Of a stretch of 64,000 nt of DNA, positions 46,328-58,026 are shown in pieces (the first letter of the stretch is position 1; the number at the start of each line of letters is the position of its first letter). A program made the position numbers and the translations under genes. The stretch covers positions 124,001-188,000 of the forward strand of contig NZ_PDCH01000002.1 of assembly GCF_003315615.1 (NCBI RefSeq), given 5' to 3'. This DNA comes from Bifidobacterium xylocopae (lineage in GTDB: Bacteria; Actinomycetota; Actinomycetes; Actinomycetales; Bifidobacteriaceae). Below the pieces are notes generated by a model. The model was not told the DNA's origin, ran no database searches, and saw nothing but the letters and a program-made list of their open reading frames with translations.

Positions 46328-48574
46328 ATGTGCGAAGAACCAAAGGCTGTGACCAACCCATCGGACGCTGAGCATACGGTGAGCGTTACTGATGTCGGCG
46401 TGGCCGGGACCTGCCAGGATGCCGAAGGGGTAGGCACCGGAGCCAGGCGCGGCCGGCTTGGGTTCCGCCTGCATGGTTCGATGACCCTACCCGCCTGGGC
46501 GTACGTCCTGCTCTTTATCCTGTTCGACGCGTTGGCCGTGGCCATGCTTCAATGGGGTGTGACCCTGTCGTCCTCACGTGTGGCGCTGTCCAACCCCTTG
46601 ATCGGTTTCTGGGGATTCGTTTCGGCCATGTGGACCAGCCAACGGTTCGTCTTTGTGCTGAACCTGCTGGCCATAGGGCTTGTCTACCTGATTGTGCTCT
46701 TCCTGACGAATCGCTTCTGGGTTGCCACGCCGGTCCTGTTGGTGGCCGCCGCCCTGATCTCGGTGATCGAGCACTTCAAAGTGGTCTCGCGTTACGAGGC
46801 GGTCCTGCCTTCCGACCTGGATTTCCTGCACGCGGACGCAGGCAATATCATGACGTTTCTGCCCGCGGGCTCCACCTGGGTCATCGTGGCCGCCCTGATC
46901 GCGATCGCTATCATGATCCTGGCCTCGGTGCTGCTGGGCAGGGCCGACCGACGCCGGGGGCGAGTGGTGGCGACCGGCAACAGGCGCCTGGGTGCCTCCA
47001 TCCGCTTTGCCGGTGTCCTGGTGCCGGCCCTGGTCCTGTCCCTGTTCATGTCGGCGGTGGGCACCTACGGCAGCTGGGCCAATTCCTTCTCCCGATGGAT
47101 GGGCGACCTGCCATCCATGTGGGATTCGGTCTACGACTCCCAACGCAACGGCACGTTCATCTCCTTCTCCCGCCAGCTCAACCCCAAGGTGATGGACCGC
47201 CCCTCTGATTACAGCCAGGCGACAATGGAGACCCTCGCCCGGCGTTACGCCAAGGAAGCGCAGGCCATCAACGCCAAGCGGTCCACCTACATGGATGAGT
47301 CCACGGTCGTCTACATCCTTTCGGAGTCATTCTCGGATCCCACCCGGGTGCCCGGATTGCATGTGAATATGGACCCCATGCCGAATATCCGCGCACTCAA
47401 GCGGAACACCACATCCGGCCTCATGCTTTCCGCGGGCTATGGCGGTGGAACGGCGAACATGGAGTTCATGGCCCTGACTGGACTGTCCATGGCGAACTTC
47501 GACCCCTCGCTGACCAGCCCTTACCAGCAGGTGGTGCCCGACCTCAAATGGGTGCCCACCGTCAACCAGATTTGGGGGGCGCCGAAGAACTCCCAGGCTT
47601 TCCACCCCTATGAGCCCTCCATGTATTCGCGTGCACAGAACTACAAGACATTCGGGTTCTCGCACTTCTACTCGTTGGCAGGCCGGGACGTGATCGCCCA
47701 CCAGGACCATATCGGCTCCTCCCCGTATGTCAGCGACAAGTCCGCCTACGACTCGGCCCTGGAGAAGATGGGGTCCAGCAGGGCCCGCCAGTTCGTTGAA
47801 ATCATCACGATGCAGAACCACATGCCCTACAACGATTGGTATGTCGGCAACCCCTACCAGGTGTCGGCCGACGACGGTTCGCAGCCCCTGGGCGACGATG
47901 AGGCCAGCTCCATACGCACTTACGCCAAGGGTGTCAACCTGACCGACCAGGCCACGCGGGGCTTCCTGGATTCAATCGAAAGGATCGGCAAGCCTGTCAC
48001 CGTCGTTTTCTACGGGGATCACCTGCCCGGAATCTACACCACGGCCGGCGCCGATCAGAACAACTCACTGGCCCTGCATCTGACCGACTACTTCATCTGG
48101 TCGAACAAGGCCTCGGCGGCACGGGACACCAACCTGGAGGGTTCGGCCTACACGTCGCCCAACTTCTTCACCGCGCAAACGGCCGAGCACATGGATGCCA
48201 AGGTCTCGCCCTACCTGGCCTTCCTGACCAGGCTGCGGGGCAAGGTGGCAGCCATGGAGCCGCCGGTGGTCAACCAGATTCAAGGCTGGGAGCGCATCCC
48301 CGACGGCCAGACCATCTACCTGGACGGCCATGGCAAGCCCATGGACGCGCGAGGATTCGATAAGGAGACCAGGCGGCTCCTGCACGACTACAAGCTCATC
48401 CAATACGACATCATGGCCGGCAAGCACTACCTCAAACAGGCGTCATTCACACAGGCGCCCACCCGCGCAGCCGACGAGGCGGCGGCCCGCAAGGCCCAGC
48501 AGCGTCGGGAGGCCAAGAAGGAGAACGGCGGTTCCGAATCGCCGCAGGCCCCCGTGCAGAACTCGGCTCAATGA
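46328..48574 (+). CDS. LtaS-like sulfatase-fold phosphoglycerol transferase
   Basis: The 748-residue protein has a variable cytoplasmic N terminus, about five membrane segments (to residue ~250) and an extracellular sulfatase domain. The catalytic Thr lies in GGTANMEFMALTG (about residue 373), metal ligands in ILSESFSDP, and FYGDHLPG near the end. This matches lipoteichoic-acid synthase and OpgB/MdoB relatives that transfer glycerol phosphate from phosphatidylglycerol. The tail is Ala/Lys/Glu rich. The ATG at 46328 is chosen because homology begins after it; the frame is open to 46205. Confidence 0.88.
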   Translation: MCEEPKAVTNPSDAEHTVSVTDVGVAGTCQDAEGVGTGARRGRLGFRLHGSMTLPAWAYVLLFILFDALAVAMLQWGVTLSSSRVALSNPLIGFWGFVSAMWTSQRFVFVLNLLAIGLVYLIVLFLTNRFWVATPVLLVAAALISVIEHFKVVSRYEAVLPSDLDFLHADAGNIMTFLPAGSTWVIVAALIAIAIMILASVLLGRADRRRGRVVATGNRRLGASIRFAGVLVPALVLSLFMSAVGTYGSWANSFSRWMGDLPSMWDSVYDSQRNGTFISFSRQLNPKVMDRPSDYSQATMETLARRYAKEAQAINAKRSTYMDESTVVYILSESFSDPTRVPGLHVNMDPMPNIRALKRNTTSGLMLSAGYGGGTANMEFMALTGLSMANFDPSLTSPYQQVVPDLKWVPTVNQIWGAPKNSQAFHPYEPSMYSRAQNYKTFGFSHFYSLAGRDVIAHQDHIGSSPYVSDKSAYDSALEKMGSSRARQFVEIITMQNHMPYNDWYVGNPYQVSADDGSQPLGDDEASSIRTYAKGVNLTDQATRGFLDSIERIGKPVTVVFYGDHLPGIYTTAGADQNNSLALHLTDYFIWSNKASAARDTNLEGSAYTSPNFFTAQTAEHMDAKVSPYLAFLTRLRGKVAAMEPPVVNQIQGWERIPDGQTIYLDGHGKPMDARGFDKETRRLLHDYKLIQYDIMAGKHYLKQASFTQAPTRAADEAAARKAQQRREAKKENGGSESPQAPVQNSAQ

Positions 48575-48778
48575 GTTGCCGATTCCGATATGTGGACGCG
48601 GATGTGCCCAGGGGTCGTCCCCGGGGCGCGACCAGTTGGCTCGGCGATAGGTAAGCATAGATTTCTTCTATAGCGTCCGGCTTGCCGGCCTTCCGGGGGA
48701 GGTCCTAAGCTGGCGGTCAGCCGGGGCCGGGTGGCACAGGTCCGGCCGATCGAGGAAAGAACGCGGGAGCGAGGGTAC

Positions 48779-49849
48779 GTGGACAGGCATGAGACGCAGA
48801 CGGGACGGGCGGTCATCACCATGTCGCACGTAAGCAAGGTCTACCACTCGGATGAGGAGGGCGATCGGACGGCTCTGGCGGATGTGAGCCTGACGGTTGA
48901 CAAAGGTGACGTCTTCGGCATCATCGGCCTGTCCGGCGCTGGCAAATCCACCCTGGTGAGGTGCCTGAACGGCCTGGAGGACTACCAGGGTGGCTCGGTC
49001 AAGGTCCGGGGCCGTGAGGTCGGCGATTTGGACGCCCGGGGGCTGAGGGCCCTGCGCCAGAGGACCGGCATGATTTTCCAACACTTTAACCTGATGCCCT
49101 CGCGCACCCTGCTGGGTAATGTCGCGCTGCCCTTGGGGAATTCGGGTTTGGGCCGCAGCGAGCGTGAGGCCCGGGCCCGGGAGCTCCTGGATTTGGTGGG
49201 GCTGGCGGACCTGGCCGACTCCTATCCGGCCGAGCTTTCCGGGGGTCAGCAGCAGCGGGTGGCCATTGCACGCGCTCTGGCCAACAAGCCCGATATCCTC
49301 CTGTCCGACGAGGCCACCTCCGCGCTCGATCCGAACACGACCAAGTCCATCCTGGCCCTCCTGCGCCGCTTGCACGACGAACTGGGCATCACCGTGGTCA
49401 TGATCACCCATGAGATGGCTGTCGTCCGTCAGATCTGCAACCGGTTGGCCGTCATTGACCAGGGCAGGATCGTTGAGGAGGGTAGCGTCTTCGATATCTT
49501 CGCCAATCCCCAGGCGGCACTCACGCGCTCATTCGTCGCCACCACATCCAACCTGGACAGGGTCGGTGAACTGATCGAGGCCGGTTCCCCGATTGTCCAG
49601 CTGCGGCCCGGGCAGATCCTCCTGCGGATGAGATTTACTTCCAGGACGGTCGACCAGGCCATGGTCTCCACCATCTCCCGCCGCTTCGACCTGGATGTCA
49701 ACATCATCTTCGGTGATGTGGATGTGGTCTCCGGTTCCCAGCTGGGGGGGCTGGTGGTCCGCCTGGAGGGGTCGGCCGCTCATGTGGCGCAGGCCATGGA
49801 ATACATGAAAGCCCACGATGTAGGAATCGAGGTGTTGGACCGTGGCTGA
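48779..49849 (+). CDS. metN: Methionine ABC transporter ATP-binding protein
   Basis: The 356-residue ATPase has Walker A GLSGAGKST, signature LSGGQQQR and Walker B ILLSDEATSALDP. A C-terminal NIL (ferredoxin-like) domain from about residue 270 (ILLRMRFTSRTVDQAM) is diagnostic for MetN and binds methionine for trans-inhibition. A GTG at 48779 with GGGAGCGAGGG upstream is the best start; the frame is open to 48731. It overlaps metI by 8 bp, giving the full metNIQ operon. I saw no SAM riboswitch upstream. Confidence 0.92.
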   Translation: MDRHETQTGRAVITMSHVSKVYHSDEEGDRTALADVSLTVDKGDVFGIIGLSGAGKSTLVRCLNGLEDYQGGSVKVRGREVGDLDARGLRALRQRTGMIFQHFNLMPSRTLLGNVALPLGNSGLGRSEREARARELLDLVGLADLADSYPAELSGGQQQRVAIARALANKPDILLSDEATSALDPNTTKSILALLRRLHDELGITVVMITHEMAVVRQICNRLAVIDQGRIVEEGSVFDIFANPQAALTRSFVATTSNLDRVGELIEAGSPIVQLRPGQILLRMRFTSRTVDQAMVSTISRRFDLDVNIIFGDVDVVSGSQLGGLVVRLEGSAAHVAQAMEYMKAHDVGIEVLDRG

Positions 49850-50522
49850 CATGCTCTCATCCTGGTTCCCCAATGTCGCCAGTCGTCTGCCCGAGTTCTT
49901 CGACTCCTTTGTGCAGACCCTGATCATGGTGGGTGTCTCCGGTGCCGTCTCCTTCGTCCTTTCGGTCGCGATCGGCGTGGGCCTGGTCGTCACCCGGCGC
50001 GGAGGCATCAAACGCAACGGTTTCCTGTTCAACTTACTTGATAAACTCATCGACCTCTTCCGCTCCATACCCTTCATCATCCTGGCCGCCGCCCTGGTGC
50101 CGGTCACCCGGTTGATGATGGGCACGGCTATAGGGCCAAGGGGTGCCGTCTTCCCCCTGGTCGTGGGCATCACCCCCTTCTTCTCCCGGCAGATCGAGTC
50201 CGCCCTGTCCTCAGTGGATCCGGGACTGGTGGAAGCCGCCGAATCCATGGGCATGACCGGCTGGCAGATCATCCGCCACGTCTACCTGCGTGAGGGTATT
50301 CCTTCGATCATCCGCGTGAGTACCATCACGATCATCTCCCTGATCGGCGAGACCGCGACGGTAGGCATCGTCGGTGGCGGCGGCCTGGGCGACTTCGCGA
50401 TCCGCCTGGGCTATCAGAGATACATGTACGACGTGACCTGGGCCACGATCATCGTTCTGGTGGTCCTGATCGCAGTCATCGAACTCTTCGGCCGCCTCCT
50501 GGCCGAGGTCGTCGAGCACTGA
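49842..50522 (+). CDS. metI: Methionine ABC transporter permease
   Basis: This 226-residue membrane protein has five to six segments and the coupling-helix EAA motif (EAAESMGMTGWQIIRHVYLREGIPSII), plus the family-typical SLIGETATVGIVGGGGLGDFAIRLGYQRY. It passes methionine from MetQ through the membrane, driven by MetN. The start is GTG 49842, overlapping metN; ATG at 49851 is possible. Confidence 0.93.
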   Translation: MADMLSSWFPNVASRLPEFFDSFVQTLIMVGVSGAVSFVLSVAIGVGLVVTRRGGIKRNGFLFNLLDKLIDLFRSIPFIILAAALVPVTRLMMGTAIGPRGAVFPLVVGITPFFSRQIESALSSVDPGLVEAAESMGMTGWQIIRHVYLREGIPSIIRVSTITIISLIGETATVGIVGGGGLGDFAIRLGYQRYMYDVTWATIIVLVVLIAVIELFGRLLAEVVEH

Positions 50523-50575
50523 ACGGTCCGACCGGCAGCGGTCGCGGAGCCGGGGGCAAGGGAAGGCAAGGAACC

Positions 50576-51451
50576 ATGGCAAGGAAGTCGTCTGGCAGGA
50601 AGCGCAGGGCTAAGGTGGAGCTGACAGTCCTGTCGGCCCTCATCGTCCTGGCCCTGGTCGCCGTCTGCGGGGTATCCTACCGCCTGCATGGCGGCCACGA
50701 AGGCGACACCGAGGTCAGGATAGCGGTGATCGGTTCCTCGGATGACCAGATCTGGCAGGCCGTACAGACGGAGCTGGACCGGCGTGGCGACAGGATACAC
50801 ATAACCCTCAAACCCTTCCAGGACGCCATATACCTCGATCAGGTCCTGAGCAACCGGGAGGTGGACCTGAATGCCGGTGAACACTATGCTTTCCTGGAAA
50901 GCGACATCAAGACGAACGGCTATCGCCTGACCCCGATAGGAGATACGTACATCTCGCCGATGAACCTGTATTCGAAGCGCTACAGAAGCGCGCACGACTT
51001 TCCCGAAGGCGCCAAGGTCGCCATCCCCAACAACACCACCAACATGGGGCGGGCGCTGAAGGTGCTTGAAAGGGCCGGGCTGATCGGCTTGAGGGACCCA
51101 AAGACCACAACGCCGGTGCCCGAGGATATTGTGGATAATCCCAACCATTTGGTCATCGAGCAGACGGACCCGGCGGGAATCGTCAACCTGCTGCCTGACT
51201 ATGCGGGGGGAGTGGTCAACGCCAACTTCGTGATCGACGCCGGTATGAAGGTGACCGATGCCATCTATCAGGTGCCGTACGATCTGAAGGATCCGGCCAA
51301 CCATCCGTATGTCAATATAATCGTCGCCAATTCCGACCGCAGGTCGGACCCGGTCTGCCGCAAGGTCGTGGCCGCCTACCATTCCAAGGCGGTGGCGGAC
51401 ACCATCAACCGCATCTACAAGGGCGCCTCGGTGCCTGCTTTCGCCTACTGA
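50576..51451 (+). CDS. metQ: Methionine ABC transporter substrate-binding protein, atypical signal
   Basis: The 291-residue protein is a NlpA/MetQ lipoprotein-family member: DLNAGEHYAFLE, LTPIGDTYISPMNLYSKRYRS, VAIPNNTTNMGRAL, VNANFVIDAGM, and NIIVANSD near the end. The N terminus has a basic stretch and a hydrophobic segment ending LALVAVCGVSY. The Cys is preceded by V-A-V, not the usual L-[AS]-[GA], so lipidation is doubtful and the segment may stay as a membrane anchor. It binds D- or L-methionine. It follows metI by 53 bp. Confidence 0.88.
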   Translation: MARKSSGRKRRAKVELTVLSALIVLALVAVCGVSYRLHGGHEGDTEVRIAVIGSSDDQIWQAVQTELDRRGDRIHITLKPFQDAIYLDQVLSNREVDLNAGEHYAFLESDIKTNGYRLTPIGDTYISPMNLYSKRYRSAHDFPEGAKVAIPNNTTNMGRALKVLERAGLIGLRDPKTTTPVPEDIVDNPNHLVIEQTDPAGIVNLLPDYAGGVVNANFVIDAGMKVTDAIYQVPYDLKDPANHPYVNIIVANSDRRSDPVCRKVVAAYHSKAVADTINRIYKGASVPAFAY

Positions 51452-51468
51452 ACCGTGCCGGTATCCGT

Positions 51469-51500
51469 GTCTGGGCGAGACGCGGGGCCCTCGCCCAGAC
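51469..51500 (+). terminator. Strong hairpin after metQ
   Basis: GTCTGGGCGAG and CTCGCCCAGAC form a perfect 11-bp stem around a 10-base loop, 17 bp past the metQ stop. CTTGGGG follows, so there is no U-run, but the stem is strong enough to end the metNIQ transcript. Confidence 0.6.
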
Positions 51501-51589
51501 CTTGGGGCACAATAGGATGGTGGTGGACGGCGCGATTCGGTTGCGCCTGAGTGTGCGGACCGACCGGCGGACCGAGAGGCGGGGAGAGC

Positions 51590-52242
51590 ATGGGTGAAAT
51601 AGTGGACATCGACCAGGAATCACTGGCCGGCCTCAAACGGGTGATCGCCGCCGGCGGCCTGGCGGTCATCCCCACCGACACGGTCTATGGCATCGTCTGC
51701 GACCCCTTCAACGACCGGGCCATCGATGCCCTGTTCGCGGCCAAGGAGAGGCCGAGGACCAAGTCCTTGCAAATACTGCTCCCATCAGTGGCCGACATCG
51801 ATCGGTTGGGGTTGGACTTGCCTGCCCCTTTGGACAGCTTGGCCGCACGTTTCCTGCCGGGTGCCTTCTCTCCGGTCTGTCGGGCCAGGACCGGCTGCCG
51901 TCTGCGGACCCTGCGGCATGATGCGGATGGTCGTACCCAGGCTGTGCGGGTGCCTGCATGCGAGCCTTGCCTGGCGGCCCTCGCGGCAGCCGGCCCCCTG
52001 GCTGCGTCCTCTGCCAACATCTCGGGCCAACCCAGTGTGCAGACGGTCCAGGAGGCATACGGGCAGTTGGGGGAGCGGGTGGACCTCTACCTGGATGGCG
52101 GTCCTACGCCCGGTCCTACGCCTTCGACCGTCGTCGCGGCCGATGCTGGCGCCCCGGCCGGATTCGTCGTTCTGAGGGAGGGCGCGATTGCCTCAGCCGC
52201 CATCGCCGCCGCCCTCTCCGGTTCAATCGGGGATGACCGCCG

Positions 52243-52246
<4 letters not shown>
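51590..52246 (+). CDS. tsaC: Threonylcarbamoyl-AMP synthase (TsaC/YwlC)
   Basis: The ATG at 51590 has GGGGAG upstream. This 218-residue YrdC/Sua5-type protein has IPTDTVYGIVCDP, KERPRTKSLQIL and AASSANISGQPS. It makes threonylcarbamoyl-AMP from Thr, bicarbonate and ATP for t6A37 of ANN-reading tRNAs. The KRPxxKPL region is modified and there is no C-terminal Sua5 domain. It overlaps the WecA-like gene by 4 bp. In many actinobacteria it follows prmC directly; here 35 kb separates them. Confidence 0.88.
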
Positions 52247-55033
<2,787 letters not shown>

Positions 55034-55037
55034 CATG

Positions 55038-55066
55038 GCGCGCCGACCGCAAACGGTCGTACGCGC
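55038..55066 (+). terminator. GC-rich hairpin after guaB
   Basis: CGACCG-CAAA-CGGTCG (55044-55059) with outer GCGCG/CGCGC arms forms a stem just past the guaB stop. There is no U-run, so it is a weak terminator or processing site. Confidence 0.45.
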
Positions 55067-55147
55067 GCGGTAGATTAAGGGGTTCGGTTTCCGCCTGGTG
55101 CGGGCCGGACCCCTGAGTCGTGGAACATAGTGGAAGGAAGCGGACGG

Positions 55148-55852
55148 ATGAGCGATACAAGTGAGGAGACCTTCACCCCCGAAGAATCGCGGATGATTTG
55201 GATAGACTGCGAGATGACGGGTCTCGATATATTCCATGACGAGCTGTGCGAGGTATCGGTCGTGCCCACCGACTTCAACCTGAAGGTGCTTGACCAGGGC
55301 ATCGACCTGGTCATCAGGCCCTCGGATGCCGCAGTGGCCCATATGGATGATTTCGTCCGTCATATGCACACCTCCTCGGGCCTGGTTGATGAGTGGAACA
55401 AGGACGGTCTGAGCCTGGAGGAGGCCCAGCGGCAGGTGGTGGCTTATGTCAAGCGATTCCTGCCTGAACGTGGCAAGGCCCATCTGGCCGGCAACTCCGT
55501 GGGGTCGGACAAGAAGTTCCTGGACCGCTACATGCCCGACCTGATGGGGCTGCTCCATTACCGGGTCATCGACGTCTCCACACTTAAGGAACTGGCCCGA
55601 CGCTGGTACCCAGCGGTGTATGTGAACAAGCCCGCCAAACATGGCGGCCACCGGGCCCTGGCCGACATCATCGAATCCGCCGACGAGCTCCGCTACTACA
55701 GGGACATGTTCTTCGTACCCGCCCCGGGCCCTGACGCAGCCGCAGCCAAGGCCGGCGCAGGGCAGGTGGAGCGGACTTCGCTCCTGCGCTCATACGAGGC
55801 CGAAGGCAGGCCGGTTGAGGATGCCTCCACCCCGCAGAAGAGGGATTATTAG
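55148..55852 (+). CDS. orn: Oligoribonuclease
   Basis: The 234-residue DEDDh exonuclease has [10 protein letters not shown] (Asp-Glu), [23 protein letters not shown] (Asp) and [15 protein letters not shown] (His and Asp). It degrades two- to five-nucleotide RNAs and pGpG at the end of mRNA turnover. AAGGAAG precedes the ATG at 55148. A C-terminal tail of about 40 residues is longer than in E. coli Orn. Confidence 0.94.
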   Translation: MSDTSEETFTPEESRMIWIDCEMTGLDIFHDELCEVSVVPTDFNLKVLDQGIDLVIRPSDAAVAHMDDFVRHMHTSSGLVDEWNKDGLSLEEAQRQVVAYVKRFLPERGKAHLAGNSVGSDKKFLDRYMPDLMGLLHYRVIDVSTLKELARRWYPAVYVNKPAKHGGHRALADIIESADELRYYRDMFFVPAPGPDAAAAKAGAGQVERTSLLRSYEAEGRPVEDASTPQKRDY

Positions 55853-55881
55853 ACCAGTCGGTCCCGGCGGGTTCCTCTGAA

Positions 55882-55922
55882 GGGGGGGGGCTTATTCCGG
55901 CAAGCCGGGAGCCCCCCCCCCC
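55882..55922. repeat. G9...C11 homopolymer hairpin
   Basis: Nine G residues (55882-55890) and eleven C residues (55912-55922) form the arms of a hairpin with an inner CCGGC/GCCGG stem. It lies 29 bp after the orn stop and could end transcription in both directions. The homopolymers are slippage-prone. Confidence 0.8.
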
Positions 55923-55977
55923 TCGGATTGTCCTTTCGGCTCGTGGGCCTGTACCGCACGCGTGGCAGCATGAGGGT

Positions 55978-57396
55978 ATGCAGCAATCCGAAGCCCTGAC
56001 CATTCTCGACGCCGGCGCCAATGCTTTCATAACCGGTGCGCCCGGCGCAGGCAAGACATACGTGCTCAATGAGTTCATAGCACGTGCCCGCAAGCGCGGG
56101 GCCACAGTGGCTGTCACTGCTTCGACCGGCATCGCCGCCACCCATATCGACGGACAGACCATTCATTCCTGGTCGGGTGTGGGCATCTCCAAGGTCATGA
56201 CCGCCAATCTTCTCAAGCGCATCCGTTCCCGGCGCAAGCGGCAGATCGGCGGAGCCGACGTTTTGGTCATCGACGAGGTATCGATGATGCATGCCTGGCT
56301 TTTCGACATGGTGGACCAGGTCTGCCGGGCGGTGCGCCGCAGTCCGGAACCGTTCGGTGGCCTGCAAGTGGTGCTCTCCGGCGACTTCTTCCAGCTGCCC
56401 CCGGTCTCCCGTTCGGGGCGCGACAACGATCTGATTGCCGCCAATCCGGAATTCCAGGCCTCCCGCGCCGCATATGCCGAAGCCGGCAAAGACCCCGAAG
56501 GCTTTGTCACGGAATCCCTGGTCTGGCCCGAACTCGAGCCGGTCGTGTGCTACCTGACCGAGCAGCACCGCCAGGATGACGGTCAGCTGCTGACGGTCCT
56601 GACCGATATCCGCGAGGGGGCGGTCAGCCAGGAGGACCATGAGGTGCTTGCCGGCCGCTTGGGTACCGGGCCCGAGCCAGGTCAGGTCGCCGTCCACCTT
56701 TTTCCCGTCAACAGGCAGGCCGACAGCCTGAATGACCTGCGCCTGTCGCAGATAGTGGAGGAGCCGCACGAATATATGGCGACCCAGACCGGCGACCCCA
56801 AGCTGGTGGAACGGCTGAAGAAGAACATGCTGGCCCCCGAATGCCTCCAGCTCAAGACGGGTGCCGCCGTGATGGCCCTGCGCAACGACCAGGACCACCA
56901 GTATGTGAATGGCTCCATTGGTAAGGTCAAGGGGTTCACACCCAGAGCCACATCCAAAGCCAAGGGCGGCTGGCCCATCGTGGCATTCGAAAACGGCAAC
57001 ACCGTGACCATGAAGCCGGCGGCCTGGGAGATGATGGACGGCGACACGCTTTTGGCGGCGGTCAACCAGGTGCCTTTGCGCTGCGCTTGGGCCATCACCA
57101 TCCACAAATCCCAAGGCATGACCCTGGACGCCGCTGTCATGGACCTGCGCCGCACCTTCGCACCCGGCATGGGATATGTGGCCCTCTCCCGGGTGGAGGC
57201 CCTGGACGGGCTCTACCTGCAGGGAATCAACGAGCACGCCTTCCTGGTTTCGCCTGAGGCTGTGATCCTCGATTCGCGGCTGCGCGCCAACTCCCAGGCT
57301 GCCTGTGCCCGCCTGGCCGACGAAGGTTCCGACTCCTTCACCAAGCAGGCCATCGGCCAGGCTGAGGACGAGTTCGGCCAGGACGTCCTCTTCTGA
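55978..57396 (+). CDS. PIF1/RecD2-like superfamily 1 helicase
   Basis: This 472-residue helicase has Walker A GAPGAGKTYVLN, motif Ic-like ASTGIAATHIDGQTIHSW, DEVSMM, LSGDFFQLPPV and a C-terminal ITIHKSQGMTLDAAVMDL with YVALSRVEALDGL. These are PIF1 family features, and the size suits the core enzyme without accessory domains. It unwinds DNA 5' to 3', acting on G-quadruplexes or stalled forks in known members. The start ATG is adjacent to GAGGGT with very short spacing, so it may be translated without a regular leader. Confidence 0.9.
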   Translation: MQQSEALTILDAGANAFITGAPGAGKTYVLNEFIARARKRGATVAVTASTGIAATHIDGQTIHSWSGVGISKVMTANLLKRIRSRRKRQIGGADVLVIDEVSMMHAWLFDMVDQVCRAVRRSPEPFGGLQVVLSGDFFQLPPVSRSGRDNDLIAANPEFQASRAAYAEAGKDPEGFVTESLVWPELEPVVCYLTEQHRQDDGQLLTVLTDIREGAVSQEDHEVLAGRLGTGPEPGQVAVHLFPVNRQADSLNDLRLSQIVEEPHEYMATQTGDPKLVERLKKNMLAPECLQLKTGAAVMALRNDQDHQYVNGSIGKVKGFTPRATSKAKGGWPIVAFENGNTVTMKPAAWEMMDGDTLLAAVNQVPLRCAWAITIHKSQGMTLDAAVMDLRRTFAPGMGYVALSRVEALDGLYLQGINEHAFLVSPEAVILDSRLRANSQAACARLADEGSDSFTKQAIGQAEDEFGQDVLF

Positions 57397-57405
57397 GCCG
57401 GGGGG

Positions 57406-57898
57406 TCACCATTCGGCTCTGTTGCCATCCACAGGAATGGGGCATGACAGGCGGGCCATGTCGCGCACGCGGATGCCGTGTTCGTGGGTGGGGCCGGGGT
57501 AGGAGCGCAGGAAGTAATCGCGGTCAATACGGGTCATGCGCATGCCGCATCGTTGATAGAGCGCCAGGGCCTCGAAGCTGGTGGACCCGGTACCCACCTT
57601 CAGCCGCCTCATCCCCAGCTCGGCCGCCCGTTCCTGTGCGAAGCCCACCATCCGAGTGGCCACGCCCCGTCTGCGGAGGGGCTCGGCGACCGCGATATTG
57701 ACGACTGCCAAGGTCTCAGGCTGCCTTGGGAACAAAACAACACCCCGCCAGTTCATCGCCGCCATAAAACCGGTGGAGTTCGCTGCGGTGAAGATGGCGC
57801 TCGTTGCTGTCCACCGACGGGTCCGCCGCCGACAGCAGCCGCATGGTAACCGGGTCCGCCGTGCCTACGCTGGCTGCACTCGTGCGTGTAAGTTCCAT
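57406..57898 (-). pseudogene. GNAT acetyltransferase, apparently frame-shifted
   Basis: The C-terminal two thirds (57406-57765) is a convincing GNAT: TLAVVNIAVAEPLRRRGVATRMVGFA (acetyl-CoA loop), TGSTSFEALALYQRCGMRMTRIDRDYF. Its only ATGs are inside the fold. The N-terminal part reads on from MELTRTSAASVG at 57898 in a second frame, which stops at 57716. The frame of the C-terminal part is open upstream (TATSAIFTAANSTGF) without a start. A single frameshift around 57780-57830 would join them. The acceptor of the original enzyme is unknown. Confidence 0.55.
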
Positions 57899-58026
57899 GG
57901 ACGCCTCGCCTCTGCCTGCTTGTCGGGTCACCTTAGCATGGGCCAAGCGGCTGTACAGGGGCATGAGGGCTGCTGCAGGCTGAAGCAGCGGGCTCGCTTG
58001 TCGCTCAAAGCGCATATTCTGGGGCT

